Source of the DNA: Aromatoleum anaerobium
Lineage (GTDB): Bacteria; Pseudomonadota; Gammaproteobacteria; Burkholderiales; Rhodocyclaceae
DNA: 64,000 bases
Assembly: GCF_012910705.2 (NCBI RefSeq)
Contig: NZ_WTVG02000040.1
Span: 1 to 64,000 of the forward strand
Direction: 5' to 3'
Shown: piece by piece, positions 40,739 to 49,598 of the stretch
Numbering within the stretch: the first letter of the stretch is position 1
Layout of the letters: each line of letters opens with the position of its first letter
Translations under genes and position numbers: made by a program
Notes under the pieces: generated by a model
Told to the model about the DNA's origin: nothing
What the model saw: only the letters and a program-made list of their open reading frames with translations
Database searches by the model: none

Positions 40739-42136
40739 TCAGATGTAGCGACCGATTCGCTTCAGCACCCGCTCACGCCCGAGGACTTCGAGCACGGCGT
40801 CGATCGCCGGCGTCTGTGCGACGCCCAGCGCGGCAACGCGCAGCGGAATCGCGACTTGCGGCATTTTCAGGCCGTGCTCGGCCATGGTGTCCTTGATCGC
40901 CTGGTTCAACGCCGGTTTTTCCCACGCCACGTCGGCAAGACGCGCTTTCAGGCTCGCGAGCGCCGCCCTGGCCGCGTCGGTCAGATGCTGCGCGAGCAAT
41001 TCGTCGGACGGGTGGACCTCGACGCAATAAAGTTCGGCCGCATCCGCGAGCTCGTTCAGGTTCGCGACCCGCTCCTTGTACAGCGCGACGACCGATTCGA
41101 GCTGCGGCCCGGCTTCCGGGTCGACGCTGCGCCGCGCGAGCCGGCTGGCGACGTCGGCCGCGAGCCTGGCGTCGTCGCTGTGCTTGATGTAGTGCGCGTT
41201 GAGCCAGTTGAGCTTCTCGGTGTTGAACTGCGCCGCCGAGGGCGTGATATGGTCGAGATCGAACCAATCGACGAACTGTTCGCGCGTGAAGATCTCGTCG
41301 TCGCCATGGCTCCAGCCGAGACGCGCGAGGTAGTTGATGACCGCCTCGGGCAGGTAGCCGTCGTCGTGATACTGCATCACGCTGACTGCACCGTGACGCT
41401 TCGACAGCTTCGTGCCGTCGTCGCCGAGGATCATCGACAGGTGCGCGTACAGCGGCACTTCGGCGCCGAGCGCGCGCAGGATGTTGATCTGGCGCGGCGT
41501 GTTGTTCACATGGTCGTCGCCGCGGATCACGTGCGTGATGCCCATGTCGCGGTCATCGACGACGACGCAGAAATTGTAGGTCGGCGTGCCGTCGGCGCGC
41601 GCGATCACGAGGTCGTCGAGTTCGGCATTCGCAATCTCGATGCGCCCTTTCACGAGGTCGTCCCACGCGACGACGCCCTCGACGGGGTTGCGAAAACGCA
41701 CGACCGGCTCGACGCCGGCGGGCGGCGCGGGCAGCACCTTGCCCGGCTCGGGCCGCCAGCGCCCGTCATAACGCGGCTTTTCGCCGCGCGCGCGCTGCTC
41801 CTCGCGCATGCGGTCGAGTTCCTCCGTGGATGCGTAGCAGTGGTAGGCGGTGCCGGCGGCGAGCATCTCGCTGATCACCGCCTTGTAGCGGTCCATGCGC
41901 TGCATCTGGTAGAACGGCCCTTCGTCGGCGTCGAGCCCGAGCCAGCTCATGCCATCGAGGATCGCCTGCACCGCCGCGGGCGTCGAGCGCGCGACGTCGG
42001 TGTCCTCGATACGCAGGATGAAGGTTCCGCCATGCCGGCGGGCGAATGCCCACGAGAACAGGGCGGTACGCGCCCCGCCGATGTGGAGGTAGCCGGTCGG
42101 GCTCGGGGCGAAACGGGTGCGAACGTTGGAAGCCAT
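40739..42136 (-). CDS. gltX: Glutamyl-tRNA synthetase
   Basis: Protein of 465 residues, class I synthetase. HIGH-type motif: [21 protein letters not shown]-type motif: [14 protein letters not shown]. The catalytic insert holds '[17 protein letters not shown]'-like sequence; the exact reading here is [17 protein letters not shown]. The C-terminal anticodon-binding domain is helical. It lies downstream of the two tRNA-Val genes and in the same direction, but a terminator separates them. Confidence 0.96.
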   Translation of the reverse strand: MASNVRTRFAPSPTGYLHIGGARTALFSWAFARRHGGTFILRIEDTDVARSTPAAVQAILDGMSWLGLDADEGPFYQMQRMDRYKAVISEMLAAGTAYHCYASTEELDRMREEQRARGEKPRYDGRWRPEPGKVLPAPPAGVEPVVRFRNPVEGVVAWDDLVKGRIEIANAELDDLVIARADGTPTYNFCVVVDDRDMGITHVIRGDDHVNNTPRQINILRALGAEVPLYAHLSMILGDDGTKLSKRHGAVSVMQYHDDGYLPEAVINYLARLGWSHGDDEIFTREQFVDWFDLDHITPSAAQFNTEKLNWLNAHYIKHSDDARLAADVASRLARRSVDPEAGPQLESVVALYKERVANLNELADAAELYCVEVHPSDELLAQHLTDAARAALASLKARLADVAWEKPALNQAIKDTMAEHGLKMPQVAIPLRVAALGVAQTPAIDAVLEVLGRERVLKRIGRYI

Positions 42137-42237
42137 GGGGATAGGGGCGCGGAGCCGGGTCGAAAGTTCTGGATTCTACGCTTTCGCCCTGATGTCCCCC
42201 GGTCAGGATGGGGATACGGGGGGCGAAGCACAAAAAC

Positions 42238-42266
42238 AAAAACCCCGAAGCCGGGCAGCTTCAGGG
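42238..42266 (-). terminator. Terminator after the tRNA-Val pair
   Basis: Read on the minus strand: stem CCCTGAAGC / GCTTCGGGG followed by TTTTTG and more T. It lies 8 bases after the second tRNA and before gltX. Confidence 0.8.
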
Positions 42267-42273
42267 TCGTGTC

Positions 42274-42348
42274 TGGTGGGCGGTACTGGGATCGAACCAG
42301 TGACCCCTGCCGTGTGAAGGCAGTGCTCTACCGCTGAGCTAACCGCCC
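42274..42348 (-). tRNA. tRNA-Val (anticodon CAC), copy 1
   Basis: Minus-strand tRNA of 75 bases with encoded CCA: acceptor GGGCGGT/ACCGCCC, D arm AGCTCAGCGGTAGAGC, anticodon stem CTGCC/GGCAG around TTCACAC (anticodon CAC, reads GUG) and T arm GGTTCGATCC. It is identical to the copy 103 bp upstream in transcript order. Confidence 0.97.
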
Positions 42349-42376
42349 CGGGGGCTGCGGTGTCTTCGCCAGAAAC

Positions 42377-42451
42377 TGGTGGGCGGTACTGGGATCGAAC
42401 CAGTGACCCCTGCCGTGTGAAGGCAGTGCTCTACCGCTGAGCTAACCGCCC
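42377..42451 (-). tRNA. tRNA-Val (anticodon CAC), copy 2
   Basis: Identical in sequence to the neighbouring copy and in the same orientation, separated by 28 bases. The two are probably one transcript, produced by a tandem duplication kept identical by gene conversion. Confidence 0.97.
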
Positions 42452-42547
42452 TGTCGGCGAAGAGCGCGAATTGTAGAAGGAGCCCCCAGCCGCGTCAAGG
42501 CGGCAATCGCGGCAAGCCCAAACCCCCCGTCCCGTCACGGGCCCCGG

Positions 42548-43018
42548 CTACGCCGCCTTCGACAGCGCCGGACGGCGCGCCTCCATTTTCTCCGCAACCG
42601 GGCGCAGGTCGCACTTCTCCTCGACGAGCTTCGGAAAAAGTTGCTCTTCTTCCTCTTTCACGTGGTGCCTGACGTACTCGCCGAGCACCGTGACCCTGGC
42701 ATCGAACAGTTCGTCGTCGGGGCCTATCGACTCGATCTGCGCGATCAGGTCCTTGGCGGTGGCATGCTCGACTTTTGCCTCGTCGAGCAGATCACCGAAC
42801 TTCCCGGGGTCGATTTCCCGCACGGCCGGGTAGAACAGTTCTTCCTCGAGGGTCGCGTGGATCGTCAGCTCGTTACAGACGGTACGTGCGATCTCGGCCT
42901 TCTCGTCGCTCGTCTTCGCCTTCTCGAAGTCGCCGAAGAGCTTGTTGACCTTGCGGTGATCCTCGAGCAGGGCGCCGAGGGCGTCCTTGAGGCCGGTGGG
43001 CAGGCTCGACTTGTTCAT
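42548..43018 (-). CDS. Hemerythrin HHE domain protein
   Basis: Protein of 156 residues starting at MNKSSLPTGLKD; GAGG lies 8 bases before this ATG. Diiron-type ligands of the HHE cation-binding fold are spread as expected: LLEDHRKV, IHATLEEELFYPAV, KVEHATAKDLI and 'YVRHHVKEEEEQLFPKLVE'. Such proteins bind dioxygen or nitric oxide, or handle iron under stress. A near-consensus sigma-54 promoter lies about 120 bases upstream. Confidence 0.9.
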   Translation of the reverse strand: MNKSSLPTGLKDALGALLEDHRKVNKLFGDFEKAKTSDEKAEIARTVCNELTIHATLEEELFYPAVREIDPGKFGDLLDEAKVEHATAKDLIAQIESIGPDDELFDARVTVLGEYVRHHVKEEEEQLFPKLVEEKCDLRPVAEKMEARRPALSKAA

Positions 43019-43137
43019 GATGTTTTCCTCGCTGAATTGATGGAGCGGCCGGAAGGCCGCGGGGGAGTGACCCGGAAGGCCGTCGCCAGAAGTCCGGACC
43101 GGCGCGGTGGCCCGCGGATGATCCGGGGGCCGGTCGA

Positions 43138-43152
43138 GCAAGGGACGGGCCC
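43138..43152 (-). promoter_or_regulatory. Putative sigma-54 promoter of the hemerythrin gene
   Basis: Minus strand reads GGGCCCGTCCCTTGC followed by T, matching the -24/-12 pattern (GG and GC ten bases apart; TTGC intact; A of GGCAC replaced by C). Predicted transcription start is near 43126, about 108 bases before the ATG. Confidence 0.5.
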
Positions 43153-43175
43153 GTCCTGGCGCAATGCTGACCCTG

Positions 43176-43649
43176 TCATATCGGCTTGGCGACCATCAGG
43201 TAAAAGATACCGACGAATGCAAGAAATGCCGGCACGCCGAGCGCGAACCACACGCGGAACAGTCGCCAGTAGCGGGGCGGCAGCAACGGCCGGGCATTCT
43301 GCGCTGCTTCGGCGGCGACATCGCGCAGGCGGATCTGGATCACGACGACGGGAAGCCAGCACGCGACCGCGAGCACGTACAGCACGAGCGACCAGGCAAT
43401 CCAGCGGCTGTCGAGCGGGACGTCCGCCAGCGCTGTCAGCCAGAAGCCGGTCAGCGGCTGCAGCACGACCGTGGTGCCGGTGAACAGCCAGTCGCCGACG
43501 ACGACGCTGCGCGTGACCGACGCGACGACCAGCGGATCGCGCTCGAGGCTCGCGCGCAGCAGGTAGAACGCGCTGCCGATGCCGGTGCCGAACAGCACCG
43601 TCGACGACAGGACGTGCAGCCACTTGACGATCAGGTATTGGTATTCCAT
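43176..43649 (-). CDS. DUF2269-like integral membrane protein
   Basis: Protein of 157 residues with four predicted membrane helices (about 8-30, 50-72, 84-106 and 134-153). 'KWLHVLSSTVLFGTGIGSAF' is typical of DUF2269-type proteins with a conserved histidine in helix 1. The start lies inside the end of the upstream epimerase/DoxX gene (19-base overlap), so translation is probably coupled. Function unknown; a role with the DoxX-like partner in the membrane is likely. Confidence 0.82.
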   Translation of the reverse strand: MEYQYLIVKWLHVLSSTVLFGTGIGSAFYLLRASLERDPLVVASVTRSVVVGDWLFTGTTVVLQPLTGFWLTALADVPLDSRWIAWSLVLYVLAVACWLPVVVIQIRLRDVAAEAAQNARPLLPPRYWRLFRVWFALGVPAFLAFVGIFYLMVAKPI

Positions 43650-44944
43650 CGGCGCGGTTCCAGTTCGTACAGCAGCCAGATTGCCGCGAGCATCGGCAGG
43701 TTCTTCGACACCGGACCATAGGGGTGCAGCCAGAACTCGGGGAGCTTCCAGCTGATGATCGCCGTATAAGCGAGGATCAGGCCCGCCTGTACGACGAGCA
43801 CCGCCGCGCGATGACGCCCCGCGAGCATCAGCATGCCGATCGCGAGGTCGAGCAGCGCGGCGCCATACAACGCCGCCGGGCGCAGCGCTTCCGGCACGCC
43901 GGCCCGGGCGAGCAGCGCATGGCTCTCGGCGACCGGGAAAACGCCGAGCGACACGATGCCGGTCAGGATCCAGACGAACGCAAGGCTCGCGCGCAGCACC
44001 GGCAGCAACCATTGCAGCTGCACGCCGAGGCGCGCCGCGCCGGCCTCGCGAGGCGGGATGAAGTCCTCGACCCGGCGCGGTTCGCGGTCGAGCAGTCGGC
44101 GCATCATTGACGGGTCGGCGGTGTTGCCCCGGCGCAGCATCGCGAGCGTGTCGACGTCGAGCAGCGCGCCGGGCAGCATCGAGGCGACTTTGGCCGCACT
44201 GTCGGTCAGCACATCGGGCACCGGGATGAAACGGGGCGGACGCGCGATGCCGAGCGCCCTGCGCAGCGCCGCGAGAAACTCGCGCAGCGTCAGCGCATGC
44301 GGGCCGACCGCGGCGATGCGCGGGTTTTCCGGCAGTTCGCCGTCGACGAGCCGCACGACGAGTTCGACCAGGTCGTCGATATGCACCGGCTGCACCCGCT
44401 GGTCGCCGCGCCCCGGCAGCGGAATCAGCGGCAGCGAGGCGAGCACGCCGAAAAGCCGTGCGCTCGTGCCGCCGGCCCCATACACCAGCGAAGGCTGCAC
44501 GATCGCGGCCGAAACGGGCAGCCCGAGCAGCACTTCGTCGGCGGCGCGCTTGCTCAGGTGGTAGCCGCTTTGCGCGTGCTCGTCCGCCCCGAGCGCCGAG
44601 ATCTGGATCACCCGCTTGACCCGGGCTTGCGCGCACGCCGCGAACAGCGCCGCCGGCGCCTGCCGATGCAGCAGGTCGAAAGTCTGCCCGCCCTGTTCGC
44701 GCAAAATGCCTACTGCGTTGATGACGACGTCGATGCCGTTGAGCAGCGGCAGCCAGTCGGCGCTGCGCGTCGCGCGCATGAAATCGACCGCGGCATAGTC
44801 GAACGCGCCAGCGGTCGCGCGGGCGCGGGCACGGGCGCGTACCGGGTCGCGCACGGCGAGGGTCAGCCGGTGGCCTTCGCGTGCGAGCCGGGTGACGAAA
44901 TGGCTGCCGAGAAAGCCGGTTCCGCCGGTGATCAGGATCTTCAT
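43631..44944 (-). CDS. NDUFA9-like NAD(P)-binding epimerase fused to DoxX-like membrane domain
   Basis: Protein of 437 residues from the ATG at 44944. The N-terminal 290 residues form an atypical short-chain/epimerase fold with nucleotide motif 'MKILITGGTGFLGSHFVTRL' and 'VVINAVGILREQ', like the complex I NDUFA9 assembly-factor family. The catalytic YxxxK of classical epimerases survives as YHLSKRAAD. The C-terminal 130 residues contain four helices of DoxX type ('ALYGAALLDLAIGMLMLAG'). It overlaps the DUF2269-like gene downstream. The substrate is unknown. Confidence 0.85.
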   Translation of the reverse strand: MKILITGGTGFLGSHFVTRLAREGHRLTLAVRDPVRARARARATAGAFDYAAVDFMRATRSADWLPLLNGIDVVINAVGILREQGGQTFDLLHRQAPAALFAACAQARVKRVIQISALGADEHAQSGYHLSKRAADEVLLGLPVSAAIVQPSLVYGAGGTSARLFGVLASLPLIPLPGRGDQRVQPVHIDDLVELVVRLVDGELPENPRIAAVGPHALTLREFLAALRRALGIARPPRFIPVPDVLTDSAAKVASMLPGALLDVDTLAMLRRGNTADPSMMRRLLDREPRRVEDFIPPREAGAARLGVQLQWLLPVLRASLAFVWILTGIVSLGVFPVAESHALLARAGVPEALRPAALYGAALLDLAIGMLMLAGRHRAAVLVVQAGLILAYTAIISWKLPEFWLHPYGPVSKNLPMLAAIWLLYELEPRRWNTNT

Positions 44945-45039
44945 CGCGCTTCTCCTGCACGCGGGCTCCGCGCTTGCATGCGCCTGGCGCAAAGACCGGG
45001 CCCCGCCCTCTTCCACCATCCAGACTGACGGAGCTAACC

Positions 45040-45525
45040 ATGACCGACTGGCTGCGCGTGCTTCGCCGTGCCCTTGTTTCCGGCAGCGGTGCCGGGCTCG
45101 TCTCGCTGGTCGCGCTCGCCTGCGGCGGCCAGCGCGACTGTCGCAGCGTGTTCGCGCCGGTCAATGCGGTCAGCCACTGGATCTGGCGCGGCGCGGCGCT
45201 GCGCCAGCAGAGACCTTCCCTGCGATATACGCTCCCGGGCGCCGGCATCCATCATGCGATGTCGATCCTGTGGGCGCTGCTGTTCGAGGAACGCATTGCC
45301 CATGCGGGATCGCGGCTCGGCGCATGGCGCACGATGGCCACGGCGCTCGGCGTGTCGGCGACAGCCTGCTTCGTCGATCTGCGCCTGACGCCGGAACGGC
45401 TGACGCCCGGATTCGAGCGCCGCCTGAGTCCCGAATCGCTGAGCGCGGTTTATCTCGCGTTCGCGCTGGGGCTCGCGCTGCCCTCCTTCATCGGGATGCT
45501 GCGCCGCGGCCTGCGGCGTCGATAG
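45040..45525 (+). CDS. Hypothetical membrane protein
   Basis: Protein of 161 residues; GGAG lies 6 bases before the ATG. Hydrophobic segments are at about 17-28 ('GAGLVSLVALACGG'), 78-90, 103-117 and 138-155. The sequence 'VNAVSHWIWRGAALRQQRPS' with two histidines ('HHAMSILWALLFEE') is conserved-looking, but I cannot name the family. It is divergent from the epimerase/DoxX gene and precedes the CinA-like gene by 81 bases. Confidence 0.7.
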   Translation: MTDWLRVLRRALVSGSGAGLVSLVALACGGQRDCRSVFAPVNAVSHWIWRGAALRQQRPSLRYTLPGAGIHHAMSILWALLFEERIAHAGSRLGAWRTMATALGVSATACFVDLRLTPERLTPGFERRLSPESLSAVYLAFALGLALPSFIGMLRRGLRRR

Positions 45526-45606
45526 CGGGCCTTCGGCGCCGCTGGCTGGGCACCGCAATTGCTTGGCCCTACGACACGGTGGAGCTGCGCGACAACGGGA
45601 AACACG

Positions 45607-46125
45607 ATGAAGAGGGAACCGATCGAGGATGTTGCAGCGTTCATGAAGCAGCATGGCCTCGTGCTGGTGACCGCCGAGTCCTGCACTGCGGGGTTGATCG
45701 CGGCGCGTCTCGCGGACATCCCGGGCGCCGGCGCGCTGCTCGACTGCGCTTACGTGGTCTATTCGTGCGAGGCGAAGGAGCAGTGCCTCGGCGTGAAGCG
45801 GGAGACGATCGAACGCTTCAACCTGACCAGCGAAGAAGTGGCGCGCGAGATGGCCGCAGGAGCGCTGAAAAAAAGCGCCGCGAACCTCGCGATCGCGAAC
45901 ACCGGCGTGGCCGAAGCGGTCGACGATGAAACTCCGGCCGGAACGCAGTGCTTTGCGTGGGCGTTCCGCACCGGCAAAAACGACGACGCCGACGATGCGG
46001 CGAGAGTGATATTCAGCGAAACGCGCCGTTTTTCCGGTGGTCGCAACGAAGTCAGGGATGCGGGCGCACACTATGCCCTGATGCGCGTGCCGCATTATTT
46101 CGCCCGCCTGCGCGAATCGTCCTGA
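45607..46125 (+). CDS. CinA C-terminal-domain protein, PncC-type nicotinamide-nucleotide amidase
   Basis: Protein of 172 residues consisting only of the CinA C-terminal domain. The active-site segment is VTAESCTAGLIAARLAD, followed by 'YVVYSCEAKEQCLGV', 'SEEVAREMAAGALKKS' and 'ANTGVAE'. Family members deamidate nicotinamide mononucleotide in the NAD salvage cycle. Canonical 'TGIAGP' is TGVAEA here, so catalytic competence is less sure than in E. coli PncC. Confidence 0.82.
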   Translation: MKREPIEDVAAFMKQHGLVLVTAESCTAGLIAARLADIPGAGALLDCAYVVYSCEAKEQCLGVKRETIERFNLTSEEVAREMAAGALKKSAANLAIANTGVAEAVDDETPAGTQCFAWAFRTGKNDDADDAARVIFSETRRFSGGRNEVRDAGAHYALMRVPHYFARLRESS

Positions 46126-46195
46126 GCCCCGCCGCGGGGCCTGCGGGCGCGAGGCGGGCCCGACTAGCATTCACCGGACGGCGGGAGGCCCGATC

Positions 46196-47425
46196 ATGCA
46201 AAATTCACCGCTGCACCACTTCGATTTCAGGTTCGTGCTGCTCGAAGGCATCCATGCGACTGCGGTCGAGACGCTCGGCGCGAACGGTTACTCGCGCGTC
46301 GACGCGCGTCCCGGGGCGCTGGCAGGCGACGAACTCATCCACGCGATTGCCGACGCGGACTTCGTCGGCATCCGCTCGCGCACTCGGCTGACTGAGGAAG
46401 TGCTGAGGCACGCGCCGAAATTGCTCGGCATCGGCTGCTTCTGCATCGGCACGAATCAGGTCGACCTCGAGGCGGCGGCGCTGCTCGGCATCCCGGTGTT
46501 CAACGCGCCGTTCTCCAATACCCGCAGCGTGGCCGAGCTGGTGCTCGCCGAGATCGTCATGCTGATGCGCGGCATTCCGGAGAAAAACGCGCTGCTGCAC
46601 CGCGGCGGATGGATGAAAAGCGCGAGCAATTCATGGGAGATCCGCGGCAAGACGCTCGGCATCGTCGGCTATGGCCATATCGGCACGCAGGTCGGCGTGC
46701 TCGCCGAGCACTTCGGCATGAAGGTCGTGTACCACGACATCGAGGCCAAGCTGTCGCTCGGCAATGCGCACCAGGTGGGGTCGCTCGAAGAGCTGCTGGC
46801 GGCGTCGGATGTCGTCAGCCTGCACGTGCCCGAAACTCCGGCGACGCGGAACATGATGGACGCGACCCGCCTCGCCGCGACGAAGGCGGGCAGTTTCCTC
46901 ATCAACGCGTCGCGCGGCACGGTCGTGGATATCGACGCCCTCGCCGACGCGCTCGCTTCCGGCCATCTGCTCGGCGCGGCCATCGACGTGTTCCCGGCCG
47001 AACCGAAGTCCAACGACGAACCTTTCGTCTCTCCGCTGCTGCGCTTCGACAACGTCATCCTGACCCCGCACATCGGCGGCTCGACGGCCGAGGCGCAGGC
47101 CAACATCGGGCGCGAGGTCGCGGCCAAGCTGGCGCGCTATGCGAACAACGGATCGACCGTTTCGGCGGTGAATTTCCCCGAGGTGTCGCTGCCCGCGCAC
47201 GAAGGCCAGTGCCGCGTGCTGCACATCCACCACAACGTGCCGGGCATGCTTGCGCGCATCAACGACCGGATTTCGAAAGCCGGGCTCAACATCGTCGCGC
47301 AGTACCTGCAGACGACCCAGCACGTCGGCTACGTCGTCATCGACGTCGAGGCCGAAGCGCGCCAGGTGGCGTTCGACGAACTCAACGCGATCGACGGGAC
47401 GATACGCTGCCGCCTGATCTGCTAA
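46196..47425 (+). CDS. serA: D-3-phosphoglycerate dehydrogenase
   Basis: Protein of 409 residues, the E. coli SerA length class. Substrate domain 'ADADFVGIRSRTRLTEEVL'-like with 'IGCFCIGTNQVDL', NAD-binding motif 'LGIVGYGHIGTQVGVLAEHF', catalytic Arg in INASRGTVVDI, Glu in 'DVFPAEPKSNDEPF' and His in LTPHIGGSTAEAQ. The C-terminus is an ACT domain ('GQCRVLHIHHNVPGMLARIN') for serine feedback. It catalyses the first step of serine synthesis. Confidence 0.96.
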   Translation: MQNSPLHHFDFRFVLLEGIHATAVETLGANGYSRVDARPGALAGDELIHAIADADFVGIRSRTRLTEEVLRHAPKLLGIGCFCIGTNQVDLEAAALLGIPVFNAPFSNTRSVAELVLAEIVMLMRGIPEKNALLHRGGWMKSASNSWEIRGKTLGIVGYGHIGTQVGVLAEHFGMKVVYHDIEAKLSLGNAHQVGSLEELLAASDVVSLHVPETPATRNMMDATRLAATKAGSFLINASRGTVVDIDALADALASGHLLGAAIDVFPAEPKSNDEPFVSPLLRFDNVILTPHIGGSTAEAQANIGREVAAKLARYANNGSTVSAVNFPEVSLPAHEGQCRVLHIHHNVPGMLARINDRISKAGLNIVAQYLQTTQHVGYVVIDVEAEARQVAFDELNAIDGTIRCRLIC

Positions 47426-47469
47426 GTTTTTCGTCGCAGCAGTAAAACGCGAGCGCCCGCATCCCGGCC

Positions 47470-47499
47470 CCCCAGACGTCGATAACGATCTGGGGTTTT
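47470..47499 (+). terminator. Terminator after serA
   Basis: The stem CCCCAGA / TCTGGGG has a 12-base loop and is followed by TTTTC, 45 bases after the serA stop. It may also serve the converging flavoprotein gene. Confidence 0.75.
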
Positions 47500-47524
47500 C
47501 CGTAATGGATGAACGCCGCGATGC

Positions 47525-48907
47525 TCAGCGTCCCTTCGCCGGCGCGATGTTCTGGTTGATGTGGAAGAGGTTGTCCGGGTCATAGGCCGCCTTCACCGCC
47601 GCGAGCCGCTCGTAGTTGGCGCCATAGTTTGCCGGCGCGCGTTGATCGTCGTCGCCGGACATGAAGTTGACGTAGCCCCCCTCGCCGCCCGAGTGGGGAT
47701 GAATCGCGGCGTAGTAGTCCCTCACCCACTTGATGTTGGCGTCGTTGTCGGCAGGGTCCGACCAGACTCCGACGATCACCGGGGCAAAACTCTTGTCCCG
47801 GTGCCCGAACGCGGTCTCGTTGGCGCCGACCCGTTGCGCCGCACCGTTGATCGGATGCAGATGCATGCTCGAGCTGATGGTCGGCGTCTTCCTGCCATGC
47901 TCGATGTGCGCCGCGATCGCCGCGTCGCTGAGCTCGCGGATGAAGTCCGCTTTCCAGTAATGCTGCATCCCTTTCGGCACGAGGCCGTCGAAGGCGCTCT
48001 GCAGGGCCGGGAAGGGCATGACGCCGACCTGCTCCGCCTTCACTTCGGCAGCGTCGCGCAGGGGCTTGAGGACTCGCTCGGCCTCCGCGTGCGGGCCGTT
48101 CCAGCACGTGACCAGCACACAGAACAGGTCCCCGACCCGCTCCGCGGGGATGAAGGGCAGCGGCGGCGCGATCTGCCAGCCGAAGAAGCAGCCGAGCTGT
48201 TCGGGCGCCGTCGCGATGAACTCGCGGTAGCACTGCAGCACCGCGGCGGCATCGTCGAAGTCGTAGAACAGCGGCCCGCCGACGATGTCGCCGACCTCGT
48301 GGAGCTGAAACTCGAAGCTGGTGACGACGCCGAAGTTGCCGCCGCCGCCGCGCAGGGCCCAGAACAGGTCTTCGTTCTGGTAATCGCTCGCGGTGACCTG
48401 CCGGCCATCGGCAAGCACGACGTCGGCCGCCAGCAGGTTGTCGATGGAAAGCCCCACGCCGCGCGTCAGGTAGCCGATGCCGCCACCCAGCGTCAGGCCC
48501 CCCACGCCGGTCGTCGAGATGATCCCGCCGGGTGCGGCCAGGCCGAACGGGTAGGTCGCATGGTCCACATCGCCCCAGGTCGCGCCGCCGCCGACCCGGG
48601 CGACCTTCTTCACCGGATCGACGCGCACGTACTTCATCCGCGACAGGTCGATGACGAGGCCGTCATCCACCGTGCCGAAGCCGGGAACGCTGTGGCCGCC
48701 ACCGCGAATGGCGAGGTCGAGGCCGCCGTCGCGGGCGGCACGGACCACGGCCATCACGTCGGCCGAATCCGCGCACTGGATCACGGCGTGGGGCCTGCGG
48801 TCGTGCATGGCGTTGTAGACGGCGCGCGCGTCGTCGTAGTCGGAATCCGCAGGGGTGATGACGCGACCGCGTACCGCTTCGGTCAGTGTCTTGATCGTGT
48901 CGCTCAT
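47525..48907 (-). CDS. FAD-binding BBE-type oxidoreductase
   Basis: Protein of 460 residues starting at MSDTIKTLTE; a strong GGAGGAGC precedes this ATG, so the longer upstream readings are rejected. The FAD_binding_4 domain carries 'IRGGGHSVPGFGTVDDGLVI', whose histidine is the usual covalent 8-alpha-histidyl FAD site. 'TTGVGGLTLGGGIGYLTRGV' follows. The C-terminal BBE segment ends NYERLAAVKAAYDPDNLFHI. These enzymes oxidise sugars, lipids or alkaloid-like substrates with oxygen. A large BTAD/AAA regulator lies upstream; no pathway genes are nearby. Confidence 0.9.
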   Translation of the reverse strand: MSDTIKTLTEAVRGRVITPADSDYDDARAVYNAMHDRRPHAVIQCADSADVMAVVRAARDGGLDLAIRGGGHSVPGFGTVDDGLVIDLSRMKYVRVDPVKKVARVGGGATWGDVDHATYPFGLAAPGGIISTTGVGGLTLGGGIGYLTRGVGLSIDNLLAADVVLADGRQVTASDYQNEDLFWALRGGGGNFGVVTSFEFQLHEVGDIVGGPLFYDFDDAAAVLQCYREFIATAPEQLGCFFGWQIAPPLPFIPAERVGDLFCVLVTCWNGPHAEAERVLKPLRDAAEVKAEQVGVMPFPALQSAFDGLVPKGMQHYWKADFIRELSDAAIAAHIEHGRKTPTISSSMHLHPINGAAQRVGANETAFGHRDKSFAPVIVGVWSDPADNDANIKWVRDYYAAIHPHSGGEGGYVNFMSGDDDQRAPANYGANYERLAAVKAAYDPDNLFHINQNIAPAKGR

Positions 48908-49075
48908 GGCGTGCTCCTCCGTTTCACCAGGGTGCGCAGAGGATGCGCCCGCGGGCGTTCCCGAAGCGTTCCCGACCTGCCCGGCTTTGTTCTCCATAGC
49001 CGACGTTCGCCGAAGCAGCAACTGATGAAAACCGACTGCACGCTGCGGCCCGGACCAGGTTTTGGCAAAAAGCGG

Positions 49076-49363
49076 TCAGTTGATCCGCCTGGGCCATTTT
49101 CTGGCGGTATGGAAAACGCGCAGAACTTCCACGGTACCGCCTCGCACGCGATAAGGGAGGATGTACGGGAAACGGGTCACGACAAGTTCTCTCGTTCCGG
49201 CAATGCGGCCCGGGCGCCCCATATTGGGGTGATCCGCGAGCATTGCGGCACTATTTCGCATGTGCCGAACGAACTCCGCCGCCACGCGCGGGTTGTCTTC
49301 CGCGATGTAGGCCGCTTCGTCGTCCAGGTTCTCCAGAGCACGACGCAGCCACTTAACCGGCAT
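49076..49363 (-). CDS. ParE/RelE-superfamily toxin
   Basis: Protein of 95 residues: 'KWLRRALENLDDEAAYIAED', 'HPNMGRPGRIAGTRELVV' and 'FPYILPYRVRGGTVEVLRVF' are the standard ParE fold elements. ParE toxins poison gyrase. The start overlaps the end of the antitoxin gene by 11 bases, the usual toxin-antitoxin arrangement. Confidence 0.93.
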   Translation of the reverse strand: MPVKWLRRALENLDDEAAYIAEDNPRVAAEFVRHMRNSAAMLADHPNMGRPGRIAGTRELVVTRFPYILPYRVRGGTVEVLRVFHTARKWPRRIN

Positions 49364-49589
49364 ACTTTTTCATGACCGCATCGACTTCATCATCGGATGC
49401 GAAATCATTGGCATCCGCTTCCTTGAGCGCCTGTTGTATTTCACCGATTTGCCAGCTCTCAAGTTCAAGATATTGCCGAATGGCTTCACCAGCCAGGTAA
49501 GACTTGGAGCGGTGGGTCGCGTCAGCCAGTCTGTCGAGCTGTTCCTTCATCTCCGCCGGAATGCGCAAGGTCAGTGTCGTGGTTTCCAT
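49353..49589 (-). CDS. Ribbon-helix-helix antitoxin (CopG/ParD-like)
   Basis: Protein of 78 residues from METTTLTLR; AAGG lies 7 bases before this ATG, whereas the ATG codons 21 and 27 bases upstream have none. 'TLTLRIPAEMKEQLDRLADA' is a ribbon-helix-helix DNA-binding domain, and the acidic C-terminus ('ANDFASDDEVDAVMKKY') would wrap the toxin. An inverted repeat just upstream is a likely autoregulatory operator. Confidence 0.92.
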   Translation of the reverse strand: METTTLTLRIPAEMKEQLDRLADATHRSKSYLAGEAIRQYLELESWQIGEIQQALKEADANDFASDDEVDAVMKKYAG

Positions 49590-49598
49590 CGTCGTACC

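Noticed and set aside
42274-42451. The repeated 75-bp units as an attachment-site duplication of an integrated element
   Set aside because: Both copies are complete functional tRNA genes only 28 bases apart, with no integrase and no cargo between them.
48936-48950. A sigma-54-like element before the flavoprotein gene (minus strand)
   Set aside because: Only partial match (GGCGC and CTGC) and very near the start codon; below the quality of the four accepted elements.
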